Source: an uncultured Ruminococcus sp. (lineage in GTDB: Bacteria; Bacillota; Clostridia; Oscillospirales; CAG-272). From it: 5,433 bases of DNA. The notes under the pieces are model-generated. The model saw only the letters and a program-made list of their open reading frames with translations. It was not told where the DNA came from and searched no databases. The DNA is taken from positions 1-5,433 of the forward strand of contig CADBRS010000012.1 in assembly GCA_902797125.1 (NCBI GenBank), given 5' to 3'. Below are positions 1-3,953 of this stretch, piece by piece (the first letter of the stretch is position 1; every line of letters begins with the position of its first letter). A program made the position numbers and the translations under genes.

Positions 1-1028
1 CCTGCCACGGAAGACGGGTTGCAGTCTGAATCCTGGCCGCAGCGCATGGCGATCTTGACAGAGTTTTCGAAGTCTCCTTCTCCCCACAGAAGTCCGATGA
101 GGATATAGGCCGCGTTGATCTTGGCGTCTATGTTGGCGGGGCCTGAGAATTCCGGGCATTTATCCGTGTTGCCGTATTTGGTCTGGATATCCTGCCAGCA
201 TTCTTCCCACAGAAGACCCTCGTCGTAGTCAGCCATGACGTCGTCGAGCACCTGACGGAATTTAGTCCCTTCGGGGATCACTTCCATGCCGGCACGGATC
301 ACTTTCATCAGATCGTCCGTGACGTAGGCTTCCGCATGCATGGCGGCGACGAAGACACCGCCGTAAACGCCGTCTCCGTAATTCATGATATGGCCGATCT
401 CAAAAGCTTTTTCGGCAGCTTCGTTGACCAGTCCCGGATAGATGTTTCCGAGGTAGTCCGATTCGATCTGCCAGTCGATGTCATCGGCATGGTAGTTGTA
501 GAGATAATGGCCGCAGAGTCTGGGCTCGATGCCGTCTCTCAGGTTTTTCCTCCCCTGATAGTTGGCATGGGCCAGACCGAATTTGGATTCTTTGAAATAG
601 TTTGCGATCGTTTCGAGCGAACAGTCGAAGCCGTTTTCATAGATCGCCTGAAGGAACGGGATCTCGACATAGAGGTCATCCTGTCCGAAAGCGTCGTTGA
701 CGGTCTCGTTTGTCCAGACCGGAACTGCGCTCTCCGGGATGATGCTCCCGGTATAGTGGAACTCGGTCGGAGCAGACCATGTGACGCCCGCCATCTGACC
801 GATCCAGGAGCCTGCGATCTTGTCCGCGACTTTGGCTTTGTCCAAACGGATATAATTCACTTTTTCGGTTTCCGTCTCTTTGGCGGTTTCCGAAGCGGAT
901 TCGGAAGCGGACTCGGACGGTTTGGATTCCGTCTCGGTATCAGGCTGCGAAACCTGTCCGCAGGACGTGATGAGGATGGCTAAGATGCAGAGCATACAGA
1001 GCCAGACGAAATGCTTCGATCGATACAT
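1..1028 (-). CDS. ADP-ribosylglycohydrolase (DraG/ARH)-family lipoprotein, C-terminus cut by window edge
   Basis: The first 342 residues are present; the rest lies beyond base 1. The ATG at 1028 follows GGAGG (1036-1040) with 7-base spacing. Residues 1-23 form a lipoprotein signal: Arg/Lys start, hydrophobic core and lipobox ITSC with Cys23, so the mature protein should be anchored outside the membrane. A Ser/Glu/Thr-rich tether (about 29-55) follows, then the catalytic-type domain from about 63. Family landmarks are IAGSWIGQMAGV (71-82), GQDDLYVE (115-122), NYGDGVYGGVFVAAM (216-230) and GQDSDCNPSS (331-340). In DraG and ARH enzymes the paired acidic residues of the first and last motifs bind two Mg2+ ions and hydrolyse ADP-ribosyl bonds. 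Here Asp117/118 and Asp333/335 are kept, but the usual flanking Thr residues are Gln116 and Cys336, so the substrate may differ. Family assignment is firm; actual ADP-ribose hydrolysis is uncertain. It is probably transcribed alone from the promoter at 1071-1099. Confidence 0.85.
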   Translation of the reverse strand, partial: MYRSKHFVWLCMLCILAILITSCGQVSQPDTETESKPSESASESASETAKETETEKVNYIRLDKAKVADKIAGSWIGQMAGVTWSAPTEFHYTGSIIPESAVPVWTNETVNDAFGQDDLYVEIPFLQAIYENGFDCSLETIANYFKESKFGLAHANYQGRKNLRDGIEPRLCGHYLYNYHADDIDWQIESDYLGNIYPGLVNEAAEKAFEIGHIMNYGDGVYGGVFVAAMHAEAYVTDDLMKVIRAGMEVIPEGTKFRQVLDDVMADYDEGLLWEECWQDIQTKYGNTDKCPEFSGPANIDAKINAAYILIGLLWGEGDFENSVKIAMRCGQDSDCNPSSVA

Positions 1029-1046
1029 GATGATGCCTCCATAGAG

Positions 1047-1076
1047 AGAATGATTGTCATCGATATTATCATTATA
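1047..1076 (-). promoter_or_regulatory. Possible Fur-family operator overlapping the lipoprotein promoter
   Basis: Read on the minus strand, five adjacent hexamers are TATAAT, GATAAT, ATCGAT, GACAAT and CATTCT. This resembles the GATAAT-repeat description of Fur boxes. The 11 bases ATAATGATAAT match the left part of the classical 19-base Fur consensus exactly. A second, offset site, TGACAATCATTCTCT, matches 11 of the 14 specified positions of the 7-1-7 pattern TGATAATnATTATCA. It covers the -10 and the expected start site, where a repressor would block transcription. AT-rich promoter DNA produces such matches by chance, and Fur, Zur and PerR cannot be told apart here. Confidence 0.35.
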
Positions 1077-1099
1077 CCAAAAACAGATGCTGTGAAGAA
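1071..1099 (-). promoter_or_regulatory. Promoter of the ADP-ribosylglycohydrolase-like lipoprotein
   Basis: On the minus strand a perfect -10 TATAAT (1071-1076) is preceded by TGG, giving an extended -10. A weak -35 TTCTTC (1094-1099) lies 17 bases upstream. Transcription should start near 1064, giving a leader of about 36 bases that includes the ribosome-binding site. Confidence 0.75.
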
Positions 1100-1201
1100 A
1101 CTTTTCGTGATAATTTGTGCTTCGCTGCAGACGAACAGCGTACCTTTCCTGTAAATTTGCAGATCTCATGAAAAAGATTGAAATTCTCTTCATATCTATA
1201 C
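1100..1201. other. Intergenic stretch with no recognised feature
   Basis: This lies between the -35 of the left lipoprotein gene and the terminator hairpins of the next gene. I see only a weak 5-base stem, CGCTG/CAGCG, near 1124-1141. There is no convincing promoter, open frame with a ribosome-binding site, or RNA gene. Confidence 0.5.
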
Positions 1202-1233
1202 GAAAAGGCGCCATGTTTCCGTGGCGCCTTTTC
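1202..1233 (-). terminator. Second, distal terminator hairpin (12-base perfect stem)
   Basis: GAAAAGGCGCCA (1202-1213) is the exact inverse of TGGCGCCTTTTC (1222-1233), with an 8-base loop. Read on the minus strand the stem ends in GGCGCC followed by TTTTCGTAT, an intrinsic terminator form. Because the arms are symmetric it could also stop plus-strand transcripts. It is the second stop after the small lipoprotein gene and insulates the next gene's promoter. Confidence 0.7.
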
Positions 1234-1236
1234 AGT

Positions 1237-1280
1237 AAAGAAAGGCGGTGCGATCCAAGCGGATCACACCGTCTCTCTTT
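1237..1280 (-). terminator. Main terminator of the small lipoprotein gene
   Basis: The inner stem pairs 1246-1256 with 1261-1271 around the loop GCTT (minus strand). Its one imperfection (1251/1266) is a tolerated G-U pair in minus-strand RNA but a C/A mismatch in plus-strand RNA, which favours minus-strand use. The stem is extended by AAAGAGAG (1273-1280) pairing with the pyrimidine run CTTTCTTT (1237-1244), the usual A-tract/U-tract arrangement. Confidence 0.8.
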
Positions 1281-1286
1281 AACCAC

Positions 1287-1306
1287 AGCCCTTCAGCGGA
1301 AGGGCT
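1287..1306. repeat. Third inverted repeat, directly after the small lipoprotein stop codon
   Basis: AGCCCTTC (1287-1294) and GAAGGGCT (1299-1306) form a perfect 8-base stem with a 4-base loop. The T-run (TTTTCTCT) follows it only on the plus strand. As a terminator it would therefore act on plus-strand or antisense transcripts, but no plus-strand gene lies to its left. In the minus-strand transcript it would be a 3'-UTR hairpin, perhaps protecting the mRNA end. Confidence 0.55.
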
Positions 1307-1326
1307 TTTCTCTGATTCAGACCGGA

Positions 1327-1665
1327 TCAGACTTTTTTGTAGGTCACGCCGCCGATGGTGATGGAACCGTCGTCGTTCTTTTTGAAATCAAAGGTGCCGT
1401 CCAAGCTTTGGGATTTGTCATCTTTGTTTTCAACCGTGATGGTGATCTTGTCTCCGTCGATCTTGTACTTGGCTTCATACTTTTCGTCAGAAGTTGCGCC
1501 CAGGATCTTGTACTGGATGTACACCTTGCTGCCCTTGAATTCGAGGGACACGCCGGTGCCCGCGACCGTTGCTTCGTATTTGCCGCTCAGCCCGCAGGAT
1601 GCGAGGAACAGGCAAGCCATCACAACGACGAGAGAAAGAGCGATTACACGAACTGCGTTTTTCAT
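1327..1665 (-). CDS. Small secreted lipoprotein of unknown function, 112 residues
   Basis: I do not recognise the family. Residues 1-23 are a lipoprotein signal peptide: Lys2 and Arg6, a long Val/Leu-rich core and lipobox LASC with Cys24, so the product should be lipid-anchored outside the membrane. The mature part is about 89 residues. It alternates short predicted beta strands with charged turns, for example GKYEATVAG near the start, YKIDGDKITI in the middle and DGSITIGGVTYKKV at the end. This looks like a small lipocalin-like or beta-sandwich domain, which is inference. The frame stays open upstream to an ATG at 1731, but that start would lie inside the promoter. The ATG at 1665 has AAGGAG 9 bases upstream and begins exactly at the signal peptide. 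It is transcribed alone from its own promoter and closed by the hairpins to its left. Confidence 0.85.
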   Translation of the reverse strand: MKNAVRVIALSLVVVMACLFLASCGLSGKYEATVAGTGVSLEFKGSKVYIQYKILGATSDEKYEAKYKIDGDKITITVENKDDKSQSLDGTFDFKKNDDGSITIGGVTYKKV

Positions 1666-1674
1666 ACTCAAAAT

Positions 1675-1680
1675 CTCCTT
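1675..1680 (-). promoter_or_regulatory. Ribosome-binding site that fixes the small lipoprotein start
   Basis: AAGGAG on the minus strand lies 9 bases before the ATG at 1665. It sits about 21 bases past the -10, so it is within the transcript. This excludes the longer frame starting at 1731. Confidence 0.8.
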
Positions 1681-1701
1681 CAGAGTTTTTATGGTACCTA
1701 A

Positions 1702-1731
1702 ATTGTAGCACAAAAGAAAGAATGATGTCAA
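1702..1731 (-). promoter_or_regulatory. Strong promoter of the small lipoprotein gene
   Basis: On the minus strand a perfect -35 TTGACA (1726-1731) and a -10 TACAAT (1702-1707) are 18 bases apart, with TGC before the -10 (extended -10). The -35 lies 23 bases past the stop codon of the pseudouridine synthase gene. An imperfect palindrome centred on GGTACC (1693-1698) sits where transcription should begin. Confidence 0.85.
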
Positions 1732-1754
1732 GAAAGAACAGATTTTTTTGACCT

Positions 1755-2720
1755 TTACCGAAAATCTTTTTCAAACCAGATCTCCTCGCGAGGGATCTCG
1801 AAAGTCCGCCCTCTCAGATGGTCCAGACAGGTATTCCCCGCGCGGAAGGACGTGTGGAAAAACAGCCGGAAAGCATAGAGCGCCTGATATTTGTAGCCCT
1901 GTTCCCTGTCATCTCGGTTGACTCCGTATTTCCCGTCTCCGAGCAAGGGATGACCGATATGGGCCATGTGCGCCCTTATCTGATGCGTCCGCCCGGTGAC
2001 CAGCTCGATTTTCAGAAGGCTGTCTCCGTTTTTCTGGGACAGGACCTGGTAGCGCGTTTCGATCGGCTTGCTGCCCGGGAATTCGCGGTCCGAGACCGAG
2101 ACCAGATTGTTTTTCTCGTCTTTTTTCAAGAAACCTTTCAGGGTGTCTTCCTTTTTCGGCATGAGACCGTGAACGGCACAGATATAGTATTTGCTGACGT
2201 CGTTCTGACGGATCAGCTCGTTCATGTCCCGGAGCGCCTCGGCCGTTTTGGCGGCGATGACGATGCCGCCGGTGTTGCGGTCGATCCGGTTGCAGAGAGC
2301 GGGCGCGAAGGACTGTTCTTCAGAGGGGTCGTATTCCCCTTTCTGATAGAGATAGGCCTGCACGTGGAAAATGAGCGTATTCTCGTTTCCTTCCTCGTCC
2401 GCGTGGACCAGGACGCCCGGCTTTTTGTTGAGCAAAAGGATCTGTTCGTCTTCGTAGACGATGCTCAGGTTCGGGCGCACCCGGGCATACGGGTTGACGT
2501 TGCCGGTCTCGTCCGGAAACAGGTCTTCCGAAAGGAACAGCAAGATGCTGTCTCCTTCGCAAAGGATATAGGACGCTTCCGTTCGCTTCCGGTTCACCTT
2601 GATCTTTTTCAGCCGGATGGACTTATAGAGCAGCGACTGGGGCATGGACGGAACGGCTTTGGTCAGGAATTTGTCCAGCCTTTGCCCTGCGTCGTTTTTT
2701 CGGATAATCAGTTCTCTCAT
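1755..2720 (-). CDS. RluA-family pseudouridine synthase (RluC/RluD-like), 321 residues
   Basis: The enzyme converts specific uridines in rRNA or tRNA to pseudouridine in the cytoplasm. An S4-type RNA-binding segment covers about residues 12-65 (AGQRLDKFL at 11-19). The catalytic domain begins near 84, with LNKKPGVLVHAD at 97-108. The catalytic motif is CNRIDRNTGG (143-152), with Asp147 as the expected nucleophile; it is a variant of the common HRLDxxTSG. TGRTHQIRAH (242-251) and GHPLLGDGKYG (256-266) are the other family signatures. Length fits the RluC/RluD branch. The exact target uridine cannot be assigned, so no symbol is given. The start is odd: the ATG is 4 bases after the U-tract of the upp terminator and has no Shine-Dalgarno match (the preceding bases are a T-run then ACCT). 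However, the N-terminus is already family-like from Met1, so a later start is unlikely. It may depend on read-through from upp. Confidence 0.92.
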   Translation of the reverse strand: MRELIIRKNDAGQRLDKFLTKAVPSMPQSLLYKSIRLKKIKVNRKRTEASYILCEGDSILLFLSEDLFPDETGNVNPYARVRPNLSIVYEDEQILLLNKKPGVLVHADEEGNENTLIFHVQAYLYQKGEYDPSEEQSFAPALCNRIDRNTGGIVIAAKTAEALRDMNELIRQNDVSKYYICAVHGLMPKKEDTLKGFLKKDEKNNLVSVSDREFPGSKPIETRYQVLSQKNGDSLLKIELVTGRTHQIRAHMAHIGHPLLGDGKYGVNRDDREQGYKYQALYAFRLFFHTSFRAGNTCLDHLRGRTFEIPREEIWFEKDFR

Positions 2721-2724
2721 AGGT

Positions 2725-2756
2725 AAAAAAAACAGGTCACGGGATGGCCCGTGACC
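2725..2756 (-). terminator. Intrinsic terminator of the STAS-upp operon
   Basis: On the minus strand GGTCACGGG, loop CCAT and CCCGTGACC form a perfect 9-base stem (2735-2743 with 2748-2756), followed by TG and eight T residues (2725-2732). It starts 9 bases after the upp stop and ends 4 bases before the start codon of the pseudouridine synthase gene. Confidence 0.92.
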
Positions 2757-2765
2757 ATGAATGGA

Positions 2766-3395
2766 TTACAGTGTACCGAAAATACGGTCTCCGGCATCTC
2801 CGAGTCCGGGCACGATATAGCAATGCTCGTTGAGATGATCGTCGAGAGCAGCGGTATAGATCTCGACGTCCGGATGAGCTTTTTTGACGACTTCAACGCC
2901 TTCGGGCGCAGCGACCAGACACATGAAACGGATATTGTGGCATCCGCGTGCTTTCAGCATGGTGAGCGCGTCTGCTGCGGATCCGCCGGTTGCCAGCATG
3001 GGGTCTACCAGGATGACCATTCTCTGATCGACGTCCGTCGGGAGCTTGCAGTAGTATTCGACAGGTTTATGCGTTCTGGGGTCTCTGTAAAGACCGATGT
3101 GACCGACTTTTGCGACAGGAACCAGTTCCTGAAGTCCGTCCACCATGCCGAGACCTGCACGAAGGATCGGAACGATGGCCAGCTTACGGCCGGAAACGAT
3201 TTTGCTGACGGTCTTGCAGATCGGGGTCTCGATCTTGACCTCTTCCAGAGGCAGATCGCGGGTCAGCTCGTATCCCATCAGGGTCGCGATCTCTTTGAGC
3301 AGTTCCCGGAATTCCTTGGGACCTGTCCGTTTGTCGCGCATGATGGTCAGTTTGTGTTGAATCAAAGGATGGTCGATAATATGAAGTTCGCTCAT
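2766..3395 (-). CDS. upp: Uracil phosphoribosyltransferase
   Basis: It makes UMP and pyrophosphate from uracil and PRPP, the pyrimidine salvage step, in the cytoplasm. The 209-residue length is typical of bacterial Upp. The PRPP-binding motif is VILVDPMLATGGSA (127-140). Other conserved parts are VPILRAGLGM (75-84), IGLYRDP (100-106) and the C-terminal uracil-contacting segment YIVPGLGDAGDRIFGT (193-208). The N-terminus, with HPLIQHKLTIMRD (9-21), is also standard, so the protein looks complete and active. The start at 3395 has AAAGGA (3403-3408) 7 bases upstream. It follows the STAS gene by 35 bases with no terminator between them, so the two are probably co-transcribed. No pyrimidine-responsive attenuator (PyrR-type) is visible ahead of it. 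Confidence 0.97.
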   Translation of the reverse strand: MSELHIIDHPLIQHKLTIMRDKRTGPKEFRELLKEIATLMGYELTRDLPLEEVKIETPICKTVSKIVSGRKLAIVPILRAGLGMVDGLQELVPVAKVGHIGLYRDPRTHKPVEYYCKLPTDVDQRMVILVDPMLATGGSAADALTMLKARGCHNIRFMCLVAAPEGVEVVKKAHPDVEIYTAALDDHLNEHCYIVPGLGDAGDRIFGTL

Positions 3396-3430
3396 GATGA
3401 AATCCTTTCCAAAAAACTCGAGTCGTCGGA

Positions 3431-3727
3431 TTATTCGATTGTCAGAATGTCTGAAAAACCGGTGACTTCAAAAATGTCCATCACATCCTGATTGACGTTT
3501 TTGACGACCATGCTGCCCTGCACGTTCATCACTTTCTGAGTGGACAGCAGGACGCGGAGTCCGGCGGAAGAAACATAGGCCAGCTGTGAAAAATCAAAGA
3601 CCAGTTCGGTGACGCCTTCCAGAGACGCTTTCAGTTCCTGATCCAGCTGAGGCGCCGTCGTCGTATCCAGACGGCCTTCCAGCGCAACGGTGAGTTGATT
3701 GCCATTTTGTGTCTTTTTAATGGTCAT
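3431..3727 (-). CDS. STAS-domain protein, anti-sigma factor antagonist (SpoIIAA/RsbV type)
   Basis: This is a stand-alone STAS domain of 98 residues, the normal size for anti-sigma factor antagonists. Such proteins bind an anti-sigma kinase, are switched off by serine phosphorylation and so release a sigma factor; related ones act in other partner-switching pathways. Visible family features are the opening strand with LEGRLDTTTAP (16-26), VFDFSQLAYVSSAGLRVLL (43-61) and VTGFSDILTI near the end. Ser53 or Ser54 is the expected phosphorylation site (Ser53 favoured by position). The Asp that often precedes it in SpoIIAA/RsbV is Val52, as in many uncharacterised family members. AGGAGG (3735-3740) lies 7 bases before the ATG, a near-ideal ribosome-binding site. 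No kinase or phosphatase partner gene is in the window, so its pathway is unknown. It heads an operon with upp. Confidence 0.9.
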   Translation of the reverse strand: MTIKKTQNGNQLTVALEGRLDTTTAPQLDQELKASLEGVTELVFDFSQLAYVSSAGLRVLLSTQKVMNVQGSMVVKNVNQDVMDIFEVTGFSDILTIE

Positions 3728-3759
3728 GAGATGACCTCCTGTCTTTGTTATCTGAAAGG

Positions 3760-3788
3760 ATTATATCATTTCGCAAAGAGTGAGTCAA
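3760..3788 (-). promoter_or_regulatory. Promoter of the STAS-upp operon
   Basis: On the minus strand TTGACT (3783-3788) and TATAAT (3760-3765) are 17 bases apart, with TGA before the -10 (extended -10). Transcription should start near 3753, giving a leader of about 26 bases. It diverges from the promoter at 3852-3880. Confidence 0.88.
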
Positions 3789-3851
3789 GAAGAAAACACA
3801 AGTTTCGCCCATCCTTTTACGGAAAAAGGAAAAATGGCACTTCCGTCCCTC

Positions 3852-3880
3852 TTGCGCGCGTACAAAAATTGAGATATAAT
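3852..3880 (+). promoter_or_regulatory. Promoter of the membrane protein gene
   Basis: A perfect -10 TATAAT (3875-3880) has a poor -35 TTGCGC (3852-3857) at 17 bases. Transcription should start near 3887, leaving a leader of about 67 bases. The weak -35, unlike that of the divergent operon, may mean low basal activity or help from an activator. Confidence 0.7.
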
Positions 3881-3896
3881 ATAGTTGGAATATTAT

Positions 3897-3932
3897 GCCC
3901 GGAAGCCGGATCGATCATGTCCGGCAACGGGC
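3897..3932 (+). promoter_or_regulatory. Two-tier hairpin in the leader of the membrane protein mRNA
   Basis: GCCCG (3897-3901) pairs with CGGGC (3928-3932), and GCCGGA (3905-3910) with TCCGGC (3920-3925). A small internal loop (GAA opposite AA) separates them, and a 9-base loop caps the structure. It begins about 10 bases after the expected transcript start and ends 5 bases before AAAGGA of the ribosome-binding site. No U-run follows, so it is not an intrinsic terminator. It could affect mRNA stability or bind a protein; it matches no riboswitch class that I recognise. Confidence 0.5.
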
Positions 3933-3953
3933 GAAAGAAAGGAAGACTCGACC

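Noticed and set aside
336..983. Long plus-strand open frame opposite the DraG-like lipoprotein
   Set aside because: It lacks a ribosome-binding site and family-like sequence, while the minus strand has a signal peptide and conserved motifs throughout. It is an antisense shadow.
1666..1731. Upstream extension of the small lipoprotein to an ATG at 1731
   Set aside because: It would place coding sequence over the -35 and -10 and put 22 extra residues before a perfect signal peptide. The start at 1665 has the ribosome-binding site.
1740..1767. Possible terminator after the pseudouridine synthase gene (AGATTTT/AAAATCT)
   Set aside because: The stem is seven AT-rich bases with a 14-base loop that begins inside the coding end. 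It is too weak to call.
1818..2726. 302-codon plus-strand open frame opposite the pseudouridine synthase
   Set aside because: The minus strand encodes clear RluA-family motifs over the whole length. The plus frame is explained by codon bias on the other strand.
3396..3430. Possible terminator between the STAS gene and upp (CTCGAG then six T residues on the minus strand)
   Set aside because: There is a T-run but no stable stem before it. The spacer is better read as an intra-operon gap with the upp ribosome-binding site.
2751..3491. 246-codon plus-strand open frame over upp and part of the STAS gene
   Set aside because: It crosses two well-supported minus-strand genes and their spacer, with no protein features of its own.
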